Assembly (NCBI GenBank): GCA_012744395.1
Contig: JAAYCB010000251.1
Coordinates: 1 to 40,442 of the forward strand
From: Pirellulaceae bacterium
GTDB lineage: Bacteria > Planctomycetota > Planctomycetia > Pirellulales > Thermoguttaceae
Direction of reading: 5' to 3'
Length of the DNA stretch: 40,442 nt
Positions within the stretch are counted from its first letter, which is position 1. Every line of letters starts with the position of its first letter. The translations under genes and the position numbers were made by a program. This document shows positions 25,058 through 33,830 of the stretch, piece after piece. The notes beneath the pieces were generated by a model. That model searched no databases and was not told the DNA's origin. It saw nothing but the letters and a program-made list of their open reading frames with translations.

Positions 25058-26882
25058 ACTGCTTTCCTATTACAACCGTGAACTCTCCTTCCTCCGGCGG
25101 CTCGGCGGAGAATTCGCCGAGACCCACCCGAAGATCGCCGGGCGGCTGCAACTCACCGCCGACTCGGCGGAGGACCCGCATGTCGAGCGGCTGATCGAGG
25201 CGTTCGCCTACTTGACCGCGCGGATTCGCTGCAAGCTCGACGACGACTTCCCGGAAATCACCGCCGCCTTCCTCAATGTGCTCTATCCCCACTACCTGGC
25301 GCCGATCCCCTCGATGGCGATTGCCCGGTTCGTCCCGGACCGCGCCCAGGGGGAACTGACCGGCGGCTATGCGGTTCCCCGCGGCGCCCTGCTGGAGACG
25401 GATCCGATCGGCGGGCAGCCCTGCCGCTTCCGCACGGCGCAGCCGGTCACGCTCTGGCCGATTGAACTGGCGTCCGCCGGGCTGGCCAGCCGCCCCTTCC
25501 AATCGCCGGAGACGGTGTTTGCATCGTCGGCGGAGTCGGTGCTGCGCCTTGCCCTCCGCTGCACCGTTCCGGAAATGGGGTTTGGCGACCTGGCCATCCC
25601 CGCGCTGCGGTTCTTCTTGAAGGGCCAGGCCCAGCATGTCTACGCGATCCATGAAATGCTCCTGAACAACGCGCTCGGCGTGGCGATCGCCGGGCGCGAC
25701 GGCCAGCTCCTTGCCGCGCGGGCCGGCGGTGAGTGGATTCGCCCGGTCGGGTTCGAACGCGAAGAAGGCCTCTTGCCCTACACGAACCGCTCGATGCTCG
25801 GCTACCGCCTGCTCACGGAGTTTTTCACCTTCCCGCAGAAATTCCTCTTCTTCGATCTGGCCTGCTTCGAGCCGCCGGAACGAGCGCGGGCCGGCGACCG
25901 CCTCGACGTGTTCATCTACTTCGACCGGTCGTCGACGGACCTGGAGAGAAACGTCGCCGCCGACATGTTCCAGATGGGCTGCGCTCCGATCGTCAACCTA
26001 TTCGCCCAGCGGGCCGAACCGATTGCGCTGGCGCACCGGGAGACGCAGTACCGGGTGGTCCCCGACGCGCGCCGCCCTGGCGCCCACGAGGTCTACTCGA
26101 TCGACCGCGTAACGGCCACCTCGCCCGACAACCGAAAGATCGAGTTCTGGCCGTTCTTCTCGTTTGGGCATGCGGGCCGCCGCGAACAGGCGGCCTTCTG
26201 GTATGCCACCCGGAGCGCCGCCCGCCAGGCCGGCGGCGAACCCGACGAAGGCACGGAGGTCCATCTCGCGCTGGTCGACCTGGATTTCGAGCCGTTCGCG
26301 GCCGCCGATTGGACGCTCGCGGTGGAGGCCACCTGCCTGAATCGCAACCTGCCTCACCGGCTCCCCTTTGGACAGGGGCAGCTGCGGCTTCGCTTGTCGC
26401 AGGGCGGGCCCTTTGCGGCAATCGAGTGCCTGACGCGGCCGACGGCGACTTACCGCCCGGCCGACCGCAAGGGCCATCTCTGGCGGCTGATTTCCCACTT
26501 GTCGCTCGGGCACGTCTCCCTCACCGGCGGTGAGACCGGCGCGGACGCCCTGCGGGAGATTCTCAAGCTCTACGATTTCGCCGATTCCGCCGAGACACGC
26601 TCGATGATCGACGGCGTGCTCCGGATCGCCGGCCGCCGGGTCGTCGGCCGCGTTCCCGGCGATTACCGGGGAGGCGTCTGCCGCGGAGTCGAAGTCGCGA
26701 TCCACCTCGACGAGAGCAAGTTCTCCGGCACCGGGGCCTACCTGTTTGCCTGCGTGCTCGAACGATTTCTCGGCCTTTATTGCTCGATCAACTCGTTTTC
26801 CAGGTTGATTGTCACAACCAACCAGCGTGAAGGAGCGTTGCGCAAATGGCGACCGCGAGCCGGCGAGACGGTGCTCCTCTAG
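25047..26882 (+). CDS. tssF: Type VI secretion system baseplate subunit TssF
   Basis: A protein of 611 residues, normal for TssF. Two TssF copies and one TssG form the core of each baseplate wedge. The N-terminus LLSYYNRELSFLRRLGGEFA and the following HVERLIEAFAYLTARIRCKL are the family hallmark, with DDFPEITAAFLNVLYPHYL next. The middle has LTEFFTFPQKFLFFDLACF, and the C-terminus reads CSINSFSRLIVTTNQREG then WRPRAGETVLL. It overlaps tssE by 11 bases and tssG by 37 bases, so tssE-F-G are tightly coupled. Confidence 0.95.
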   Translation: MGDELLSYYNRELSFLRRLGGEFAETHPKIAGRLQLTADSAEDPHVERLIEAFAYLTARIRCKLDDDFPEITAAFLNVLYPHYLAPIPSMAIARFVPDRAQGELTGGYAVPRGALLETDPIGGQPCRFRTAQPVTLWPIELASAGLASRPFQSPETVFASSAESVLRLALRCTVPEMGFGDLAIPALRFFLKGQAQHVYAIHEMLLNNALGVAIAGRDGQLLAARAGGEWIRPVGFEREEGLLPYTNRSMLGYRLLTEFFTFPQKFLFFDLACFEPPERARAGDRLDVFIYFDRSSTDLERNVAADMFQMGCAPIVNLFAQRAEPIALAHRETQYRVVPDARRPGAHEVYSIDRVTATSPDNRKIEFWPFFSFGHAGRREQAAFWYATRSAARQAGGEPDEGTEVHLALVDLDFEPFAAADWTLAVEATCLNRNLPHRLPFGQGQLRLRLSQGGPFAAIECLTRPTATYRPADRKGHLWRLISHLSLGHVSLTGGETGADALREILKLYDFADSAETRSMIDGVLRIAGRRVVGRVPGDYRGGVCRGVEVAIHLDESKFSGTGAYLFACVLERFLGLYCSINSFSRLIVTTNQREGALRKWRPRAGETVLL

Positions 26883-27967
26883 GACAGCAGTTGCTGGAGG
26901 AGCCCCACGCGTTCGATTTCTTCCAGGCGGTCCGCCTCCTGGAGCGGCTTGCCCACGCGGACGGGCCGCGCGGCGCGGCCCGCGCCGAGCCGGTCGGCTA
27001 CGACTACGATCCGAAGACAGAGGCGGTTCGCTTCCGGGCATTTCCTTCCCACAGGTTTCCGGCCGGGGAAATCCACCAGATCAAGCCGCCGCCCGCGGCG
27101 GGCGAAGCCGTCGGTCCGCGCGGCGCGGAGATCACCGTGGCGTTCATCGGGCTGACCGGCCCCTGCGGCGTCCTGCCCGCCCACTACACCTCGCTGCTGC
27201 TGGAGCGGATCCGGGAAAAAGACTTCGCCTTGCGCGATTTTCTCGACCTCTTCCATCACCGGCTGGTTTCCCTGTTCTACCGGGCATGGGAGAAATACCG
27301 GTTCTATGCGGTGTATGAACGGGCGGAGATCGCCAACGCACCCGAGAACGCCGACCTGCTCACCGCCGGCCTGCTCAGCCTGGTCGGCCTGGGCACCGGC
27401 GGACTCCGCAATCGGATGGCTTTCGACGACCAGGCGTTCCTCTTCTACGGGGGGCATTTCAGCCGCCGCGTCCCCGCGGCCGTCTCGCTCGAACAGATCG
27501 TCGGCGACGATCTCGGTCTGCCGGCCTCCGTCCGCCAGTTCCTCGGCCGCTGGCTTTACCTGGGCCGCGAGGACCAGTCGGCCCTGCCGTCGCCCAAGCT
27601 GCCCGAGGGCTTGAACAACCAGTTGGGCGCCAGCGTCTTGTTGGGCGAGCGGGTCTGGGACGCGGAGGGCAAATTCCGCGTGCGGCTGGGGCCGATGACG
27701 CGCGATCGATTTCGGCAGTTCCTGCCCGACGGCCCGCTGCTGCGGCCGCTCTCCCAGATGATCCGCGCCTACGTCGGGCCGCAGTTCGATTTCGACGTGC
27801 AGCCGGTGTTGGCGGGCGCGGAGGTTCCCTGGTGCGTTCTCGGGGGCAAGGACGCCGACGCGCCCCGTTTGGGATGGAATATCTGGATACGCTCCCGGCC
27901 GTTTGCGCGCGATGTCTCAGACGCCGTTTTCTCATTGGAGGGAGAATCGTGGATTACCGAGTCTTGA
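26846..27967 (+). CDS. tssG: Type VI secretion system baseplate subunit TssG
   Basis: A protein of 373 residues (family about 330-370). It completes the TssF2-TssG wedge that binds TssK. Motifs are HAFDFFQAVRLLERL, VRFRAFPSHRFPAGEI, EITVAFIGLTGPCGVLPAHY, FLDLFHHRLVSLFYRAWEKY, and C-terminal LGASVLLGERVWDAEGKFRV. GAAGGAG lies ten bases upstream of the ATG, inside tssF. The 3' end overlaps the clpV start by 19 bases. Confidence 0.94.
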   Translation: MATASRRDGAPLGQQLLEEPHAFDFFQAVRLLERLAHADGPRGAARAEPVGYDYDPKTEAVRFRAFPSHRFPAGEIHQIKPPPAAGEAVGPRGAEITVAFIGLTGPCGVLPAHYTSLLLERIREKDFALRDFLDLFHHRLVSLFYRAWEKYRFYAVYERAEIANAPENADLLTAGLLSLVGLGTGGLRNRMAFDDQAFLFYGGHFSRRVPAAVSLEQIVGDDLGLPASVRQFLGRWLYLGREDQSALPSPKLPEGLNNQLGASVLLGERVWDAEGKFRVRLGPMTRDRFRQFLPDGPLLRPLSQMIRAYVGPQFDFDVQPVLAGAEVPWCVLGGKDADAPRLGWNIWIRSRPFARDVSDAVFSLEGESWITES

Positions 27968-30681
27968 AGTCCCTGGTGGGCAAGTTGAACCCGACCTGCC
28001 GCAATGGCCTGGAAAGCGCCGCCGGGCTCTGCCTGGCGCGGACGAATTACGAAGTGGAAATCGAGCACTGGCTGCTCAAGCTGGCCGAAGCGCCGAATAC
28101 GGACCTGGCGGCGATCTTGCGGTATTTCGAAATCGACAACTCACGGCTGATCCGCGAATTGACGCGCGTGGTCGATCACCTCAAGACGGGCAATTCGCGC
28201 AGCCCGGCACTCTCCCCCAACCTCGTGAAACTCGTCCGCGAAGCCTGGATCGTGGCCTCGATCGAGTTCGGCGCGTTTCAGGTCCGCTCCGGCCACCTGC
28301 TCTCGGCTTTGATTTCCGAAGACGGCCTCGCGCGGGTCGCCCGCGAAGCATCCCGCCAGTTTGAAAACATCTCGCCGGAGGCAATCCGCAAGGACCTGGC
28401 GGACATCACGGCCGGCACCGAGGAGGCCAGGTCGGCCGCCGCCGTGCCGGTCGCCGTCGGGCCCGCGGAGCGGCCGATGGGGGCGGCGGGAGCGGCCGCC
28501 GGCACGAAGACGCTCGATCAGTTCACCATCGATTTGACCGAAAGGGCCCGGCTGGGCCAGATCGATCCGGTCCTCGGGCGCGACGCCGAGATCCGCCAGG
28601 TCGTCGACATCCTCACGCGGCGGCGGCAGAACAACCCGATCCTCACGGGCGAGGCGGGCGTCGGCAAGACCGCCGTCGCCGAGGGCTTCGCCCTGCGGAT
28701 CGCCGCGGGCGACGTCCCGCCGCCGCTCAAGGACGTGGCGATTCGCACGCTCGATCTCGGCCTGCTCCAGGCCGGAGCGGGCATCAAGGGCGAGTTCGAA
28801 AACCGCCTCAAATCGGTCATCGAAGAGGTCAAGGCATCCTCCCGGCCGATCATCCTGTTCATCGACGAGGCGCACACGATGATCGGCGCCGGCGGGCAGG
28901 CCGGACAGGGCGACGCGGCCAACCTGCTCAAGCCGGCGCTCGCCCGCGGTGAACTCCGCACGATCGCCGCGACAACCTGGGCCGAGTACAAGAAGTATTT
29001 CGAAAAGGACGCCGCCTTGGCGCGCCGCTTCCAGGTTGTCAAAGTCGAAGAGCCGAGCGAGCGGGTGGGCATCGAGATGATGCGCGGACTGGTTGCGACC
29101 CTCGAACGGCACCACAACATTCGTATCCTCGAAGAGGCCGTGACCGACGCGGTCAAGCTCTCGCACCGTTACATTTCCGGCCGCCAGCTCCCCGACAAGG
29201 CGGTCAGCCTGCTCGACACGGCCTCGGCCCGCGTGGCCATCAGCCACTCGGCGACGCCGCCGGCCGTGGAGGATTGCCGCCGGCGGATCGAGCAGCTCGC
29301 GATCAGCCTGGAAATCCTCCAGCGCGAGAGCCTGGCGGGGGCGAAAAACGCCGATCGGATCGCCGAGGTGACCGAGGCGCGGGAGGCGGCGCGGAGGCAG
29401 CTCGAATCCCTCGAGGCCCGCTGGAAACAGGAAGCCGAGCTCGTCGGCCGCCTCCGCCGCGTCCGCGAGCAGCTCGAAGCCAAGCCGCCCGCCGGCGACC
29501 AGGGGCGCGGCGGCCAAGAGCCGCGCCAGCCGGCCGCCGCGGAGCCGGCCGCCGAATCGGCGGACGCAACGGAGCTTGCCGCGCAGCGCCCTGAGGAGCT
29601 CCGCAAGGAGTTCCAGCAGCTCTCCCGACAATTGGCCCAGCTCCAGGGCGACGCCCCGCTGATGCACGTCTGCGTCGATTCGCAGGCGATCGCCGAGGTG
29701 GTTTCCGGGTGGACGGGCATCCCGGTCGGCCGCATGGTCACCGACGAGATCCGCACGGTCCTCGCGCTCAAGGAACAGATGGAGCGGCGCGTCGTCGGCC
29801 AGTCGCACGCGCTGGAGGCGATCGCCCAGCGGATCCGCACCTCGCGGGCCAACCTCACCGATCCGCGCCGGCCGATCGGCGTGTTCCTGCTCGTCGGCCC
29901 GAGCGGCGTCGGCAAGACCGAGACGGCGATCACCCTGGCCGAACTGCTCTACGGCGGCGATCAGAACATGACGGTGATCAACATGTCGGAGTTCAAGGAG
30001 GAACACAAGGTCTCGCTCTTGATGGGCTCGCCGCCGGGCTACGTGGGCTACGGCGAAGGGGGCGTCTTGACCGAGGCGGTCCGGCGGAGGCCCTACAGCG
30101 TGGTCCTGCTCGACGAAATGGAAAAAGCCCATCCCGGCGTGCAGGACATCTTCTACCAGGTCTTCGACAAGGGCACGCTTCGCGACGGCGAGGGGCGCGA
30201 CATCGATTTCAAGAATACCGTGATCCTGATGACCTCCAACGCGGCCACGGACCTGATCGTGAAGCTCTGCGCCGATCCGGAGACCTGCCCCGGCGCGGAG
30301 GCCCTGGCCGAGGCCCTGCACCCGGAACTGGTCAAGACGTTCAAACCGGCGTTTCTCGGCCGGGTGACGATTCTGCCCTATTTTCCGCTCGGCGATGAGG
30401 TCTTGCGCAGGATCGTCGAATTGCAGCTCGACCGGATCGCCCGGCGGATCAGCGAGAGCCACCGGGCACGGCTCGCCTACGATCCGGAACTGGTCGCCGC
30501 GATCGCCGGCCGCTGCACCGAGGTCGAGAGCGGTGCGCGGAACGTGGACCACATCCTCACCCGCACGCTGCTGCCGGACCTGGCCTCGGAGTTCCTCGCC
30601 CGGATGACCGGCGGAGAGCCGATCAGCGAGGTCCGCGTTTCCATGGGAGACGGCGGCCGGTTCCGCTATGAATTCTCGTAA
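27949..30681 (+). CDS. tssH: Type VI secretion system ATPase TssH (ClpV)
   Basis: A protein of 910 residues (family about 870-900). ClpV is the AAA+ unfoldase that disassembles contracted sheaths. The N-terminal domain has the TssH-type start (LKSLVGKLNPTCRNGLESAA). The first AAA module has Walker A GEAGVGKT (234-241) and Walker B ILFIDEAHTMIG (Asp306, Glu307). The second has GPSGVGKTE from 650 and VVLLDEMEKAH (Asp722, Glu723). The middle coiled domain carries an unusual Pro/Ala/Gln-rich stretch (GDQGRGGQEPRQPAAAEPAA), probably disordered. The GTG at 27949 is preceded by GGAGGGAG and matches the family start; the frame is open to 27832. It is the last T6SS gene. Confidence 0.95.
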   Translation: MDYRVLKSLVGKLNPTCRNGLESAAGLCLARTNYEVEIEHWLLKLAEAPNTDLAAILRYFEIDNSRLIRELTRVVDHLKTGNSRSPALSPNLVKLVREAWIVASIEFGAFQVRSGHLLSALISEDGLARVAREASRQFENISPEAIRKDLADITAGTEEARSAAAVPVAVGPAERPMGAAGAAAGTKTLDQFTIDLTERARLGQIDPVLGRDAEIRQVVDILTRRRQNNPILTGEAGVGKTAVAEGFALRIAAGDVPPPLKDVAIRTLDLGLLQAGAGIKGEFENRLKSVIEEVKASSRPIILFIDEAHTMIGAGGQAGQGDAANLLKPALARGELRTIAATTWAEYKKYFEKDAALARRFQVVKVEEPSERVGIEMMRGLVATLERHHNIRILEEAVTDAVKLSHRYISGRQLPDKAVSLLDTASARVAISHSATPPAVEDCRRRIEQLAISLEILQRESLAGAKNADRIAEVTEAREAARRQLESLEARWKQEAELVGRLRRVREQLEAKPPAGDQGRGGQEPRQPAAAEPAAESADATELAAQRPEELRKEFQQLSRQLAQLQGDAPLMHVCVDSQAIAEVVSGWTGIPVGRMVTDEIRTVLALKEQMERRVVGQSHALEAIAQRIRTSRANLTDPRRPIGVFLLVGPSGVGKTETAITLAELLYGGDQNMTVINMSEFKEEHKVSLLMGSPPGYVGYGEGGVLTEAVRRRPYSVVLLDEMEKAHPGVQDIFYQVFDKGTLRDGEGRDIDFKNTVILMTSNAATDLIVKLCADPETCPGAEALAEALHPELVKTFKPAFLGRVTILPYFPLGDEVLRRIVELQLDRIARRISESHRARLAYDPELVAAIAGRCTEVESGARNVDHILTRTLLPDLASEFLARMTGGEPISEVRVSMGDGGRFRYEFS

Positions 30682-30806
30682 GCACCGCCTGCCAGGACCC
30701 CGCAACCCGGACGGGTCATGAGCCGGAGCTTCTCCGATCCATCGCGCCCCGTCAGCACCCGACGCACCACCAAGGCCACATCCCCCCACGCGCAAGCACC
30801 ATCGTA

Positions 30807-30837
30807 ACCCGACGCGTGCCTCGCTTGCGTGTCGGGT
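30807..30837. terminator. Hairpin between convergent clpV and DUF6807 genes (possible bidirectional terminator or repeat)
   Basis: ACCCGACGCG, an 11-base loop, then CGTGTCGGGT gives a ten-base-pair stem with one G-U. It ends on the stop codon of the minus-strand gene and lies 125 bases after the clpV stop. The arm ACCCGACGC recurs at 30757-30765, so this may be part of a dispersed planctomycete intergenic repeat rather than only a terminator. Confidence 0.4.
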
Positions 30838-31859
30838 CAATCGCCGCGCGCCACCTCATACTGGCAATGCGGCCGGGCCGATCTGGAAATTCTGAAGCCC
30901 GGCCGGTTGGCAAACTGCTCATGCTGCGCTTGCGCGTTGGCATGATCGTAGGCCCCGCGGTGGGCGTGGAGGAGGTAGCGGAGCACAAGCGGATCGTCCG
31001 CGGTGATCGTGTAGCCTGCGTTCATCGAAAAGGCGGCGCCCATCCATCCGTCTTCCCGCACGTGCCAGTCGACCGGATAGCGGGGATTCCGCGGATGATC
31101 GAAGCAGGTGATCCCTTCGACTACGGACTTGCGTTCCGGCCCCTGGCCGACGGCCACCGGGCCGCTGTAATCCATCCACCGAGCGGGCCGGCCGAAGACC
31201 GCTTGTTCGCCCTGCCCCCCTTCGCTGCTGGTCAGGATCCCGCCGCCAAAATGGGTGGACACCGTCTTGGCCACGCGCACGGCAAGCAAGCCGAAGTTCG
31301 TCTGGCCGAGCTCCACCGACTCGGACGCCGGTGGCGGCGGCCGCAGCGCGAGCTGAATCTCCAGGGCGTGCTCGCCCCCGTCCAAAGGAATCAAGGCGGC
31401 CACCAGGTCCTGCTCCAGAAGCTCCTTCCCCGCCCCATCGTACCAGCCGCAAACCGACGCCATGACCGCCTCTCCGTCGCCGTCCTGGTACGCGTACCAG
31501 TGCTTCTGGCGGACCCGAGCGCTCGTGTTGTCGCTCCAGAAGTCGGCGCCCCCGAGACGCGCGTGGGCCAGCCAGACGGAGCGGTGGTGATCGTGGTTCT
31601 CGGCTCCGGGGTGCCCCATCCGTGTCAGCGGGGCGCCCGACGGCCCGTTGAACGGATAGAAGAACGGCCGGGGGGAGTCTCCGCCGAAATGCCAGCGGAC
31701 CTTTTCGATTCCGTCGACCTGCATCGACACCTGCCGACCGGGCAGCGGCAGCACCTCGCAGCGCTTCAAGGTAAACGGCTCGCCGGCCGGCAGCATCCCG
31801 GCTGGCCCGGACCAGAACAGCGCCACGGCCAGCATCGCTCGGGCAACGGTCGCGCTCAT
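30837..31859 (-). CDS. DUF6807 (PmoA-like) family protein, exported
   Basis: A protein of 340 residues. The first 28 residues are a signal peptide (ARAMLAVALFWSGPAGMLPAG). Family features are RPFFYPFNGPSGAPLTRMGH followed by HDHHRSVWLAHARL, then GWYDGAGKELLEQD, FGLLAVRVAKTV and ITCFDHPRNPRYPVDWHVRE. DUF6807 proteins are common in planctomycetes and usually sit with sugar- or polysaccharide-related genes; no biochemical role is established that I can cite. The ATG overlaps the heparinase stop (ATGA), so the two are translationally coupled. It is the last gene of a four-gene minus-strand operon. Confidence 0.85.
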   Translation of the reverse strand: MSATVARAMLAVALFWSGPAGMLPAGEPFTLKRCEVLPLPGRQVSMQVDGIEKVRWHFGGDSPRPFFYPFNGPSGAPLTRMGHPGAENHDHHRSVWLAHARLGGADFWSDNTSARVRQKHWYAYQDGDGEAVMASVCGWYDGAGKELLEQDLVAALIPLDGGEHALEIQLALRPPPPASESVELGQTNFGLLAVRVAKTVSTHFGGGILTSSEGGQGEQAVFGRPARWMDYSGPVAVGQGPERKSVVEGITCFDHPRNPRYPVDWHVREDGWMGAAFSMNAGYTITADDPLVLRYLLHAHRGAYDHANAQAQHEQFANRPGFRISRSARPHCQYEVARGD

Positions 31860-33808
31860 TTCCCCCAATTCTCCAGCGGCACGATCTGGAAACTCGACCG
31901 GGAAGCGTTCTCCTGCGCCCCCGGTTCGGCCACGACGGCCAGCGTCAATTCGCCGGAGTCGGGGGCGGCGGCCTCGAAGGCGATCATCGAGGTGCCGCGG
32001 TTGGGCGAATCCCAGTCGTTGCGCGGCCGGGCCGTGTCGATCGTCCGCCAGACCGCCTCGCGCGGCGCGAGGATCGTCAGGGTCAGCCTGGCGCGGCCCT
32101 GGCCAAGTTCGATCGCCGCGGCGCCCGCCCGCGCCGGCTTGCCGGGGGTGATCATCCCCCAGCGGACGCGGCTGCCGGGTTTCAGACCGGTAAGCTGGTC
32201 CTGGATGAGAACGTCGCGGGAGTCGAGGAGGGCCACGCCGCGGCGGGCGGATCCGGCCTGCCCCTCGTAGACCGCCGTCATGTCGACGATCGAGTGGGGG
32301 AAGGCCCGATCGTCGGAAAACGCCACGATCGGCGCGTTGCCCGACACCTTCTGAAGCTGCCCGTCGATGACCAGGGTGTTGTGCCCCTCGTTGCTCTGGC
32401 GAAAGATCTTCCAGCGGTCGGAGTTCTGCGCCTGGCTCCAGAGATTCATCCCGCGGGCTTCGATCCGGTGGTAGCCCTCGGCGCCGAGGTCGAGCGCCCA
32501 GCGAACGCCCTGGGAATCAAGGACAAACGAACCGATGTCCATCTGCCCGTGGCTGGCCGAGGGCGAGCCGGCCTTCAATCCCACGTAGGTCGCGTCCGGA
32601 TCGGTCCAAGAGCCGCGGTGGATGGCGATCGGCGTCTGGCTTCCGCTCTGCCAATCGAGCGGCATGCGGATCGCTGGATCGTCGTCCCCATCGCGGATCC
32701 AGAGGAGGGCGAAGGGGAGCAGGCGATTGCCGCCCGATGCGGCGTAGCCTGCGTCGACGCGCGACGCCTCGTCGAGCACCCGGCGGCGCTCGCCGAGCAG
32801 CCAGTCGGGCCGGTCGAACCGCGCGGCGAACCAGAACAGGCACGCTTCCGGGCCGCGCCGCGCCCCGCCGTCGGCATAGTTGAAGAACAGGCCCGAGGGG
32901 CCGCAGGCCAGGCTGGGGTATCCGCCCGTCTCGCGGAAGCCGGGGGCCTTGCTGAGCCCGAAATCGCTGCCCAGCACGCTCTCCAGCGCGGCGATCAGGA
33001 GCACGTTGTAGCTCGTGCCGTACGACCAGTAGCCCGGCCCCTCCGGGTAGCTCCCCTTGGGCGCGAAGGCCTGCATCGAACGGGGCACGTTGTGCAGTGC
33101 GTTGTGGACGGTCCGCGCCGCCAGCTGGCGCTCGTCTTCGAGGACCGCCAGGGCCCCGGCCGTCAGCCCGCCGTGGCAGACCTGCCCCCAGTTGTTCCGC
33201 GACCGCACCCAGCCGTTGTGCCGGGTCTCGAAGGGGAGCGCGACCCCCTTCTCGACAATCGCCTTGCGGATCTCCTCGCGGGCGGCCCCGTCAAGCTCGC
33301 CGTAAAGCCAGTCGTAGCCGATCGCCATGCCGAACGTCATTTCCGCCACGTCGAGGAAGTGGCTCGGGTTCCAGTCGGAGAACCGCGCGGCGGCGAGCAT
33401 CTCCTGCTGGCAGCGCCGCGCGTGCCGCTTGTCGCCGGTCAGGTGGTACGCCATGGCAAGCACGGCGGTCCGCTTCACGCAGCGCCGCGACTCGCCCAGC
33501 AGGCGGCGCCCCTGAAGCGTTCTCTCGATCGGCGGAATCTCCTCAAGCAGGTTCGCCTGCTTGATCACCGCGCCAGCCAGCGCCTGGCGGAGCGGATCGC
33601 CCTGGAGCGACGCGCGGAGCGCGGCCAGCTCCGCCCGGCTTGCCAGCAGGCGGGGATGGCCGGCGGGCGCCTTGTCGACCCACTGTTGCACCTCCTCCAG
33701 GGAGATCGCCGGCGGGTATTCAAATGCCGGTCTGTCCGCCGCGGCGGCGAGGCTCACGCTCAGGGCCCCTGCCGCCAGGAATCGTCCAACCGCGCTGATT
33801 CGGATCAT
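31856..33808 (-). CDS. Heparinase II/III-like polysaccharide lyase, exported
   Basis: A protein of 650 residues. It starts at ATG 33808 with a signal peptide (VGRFLAAGALSVSLAAAADR); a GTG one codon upstream is an alternative, and an open frame to 33844 is not needed. Residues about 45-370 form the alpha-toroid domain of alginate/heparinase lyases (KRTAVLAMAYHLTGDKRHAR, FGMAIGYDWLYGEL, RSRNNWGQVCHGGL, PEGPGYWSYGTSYNVLL). The C-terminal half is the beta-sandwich of the heparinase II/III family (SASHGQMDIGSFVLDSQG, EGHNTLVIDGQLQ). Such enzymes cleave uronate-containing polysaccharides by beta-elimination. The conserved NNW and HGQMD stretches suggest an active enzyme; the substrate is not predictable. 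It lies 22 bases after the SGNH hydrolase stop. Confidence 0.88.
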   Translation of the reverse strand: MIRISAVGRFLAAGALSVSLAAAADRPAFEYPPAISLEEVQQWVDKAPAGHPRLLASRAELAALRASLQGDPLRQALAGAVIKQANLLEEIPPIERTLQGRRLLGESRRCVKRTAVLAMAYHLTGDKRHARRCQQEMLAAARFSDWNPSHFLDVAEMTFGMAIGYDWLYGELDGAAREEIRKAIVEKGVALPFETRHNGWVRSRNNWGQVCHGGLTAGALAVLEDERQLAARTVHNALHNVPRSMQAFAPKGSYPEGPGYWSYGTSYNVLLIAALESVLGSDFGLSKAPGFRETGGYPSLACGPSGLFFNYADGGARRGPEACLFWFAARFDRPDWLLGERRRVLDEASRVDAGYAASGGNRLLPFALLWIRDGDDDPAIRMPLDWQSGSQTPIAIHRGSWTDPDATYVGLKAGSPSASHGQMDIGSFVLDSQGVRWALDLGAEGYHRIEARGMNLWSQAQNSDRWKIFRQSNEGHNTLVIDGQLQKVSGNAPIVAFSDDRAFPHSIVDMTAVYEGQAGSARRGVALLDSRDVLIQDQLTGLKPGSRVRWGMITPGKPARAGAAAIELGQGRARLTLTILAPREAVWRTIDTARPRNDWDSPNRGTSMIAFEAAAPDSGELTLAVVAEPGAQENASRSSFQIVPLENWGK

Positions 33809-33830
33809 CACTCTTTTCCCTTCCTCCGCA

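Noticed and set aside
12927..30681. Possible tssJ, hcp, vgrG or PAAR genes hidden among short frames of the T6SS locus
   Set aside because: Every spacer was read for a lipobox, an Hcp-like beta protein or a PAAR motif; none was found, and the spacers are too short for all but PAAR or TssJ.
28141..30840. An 899-codon minus-strand open frame opposite clpV
   Set aside because: Shadow of a strongly conserved AAA+ gene; the translation is low-complexity (Arg, Asp, Gly, Val) with no motifs.
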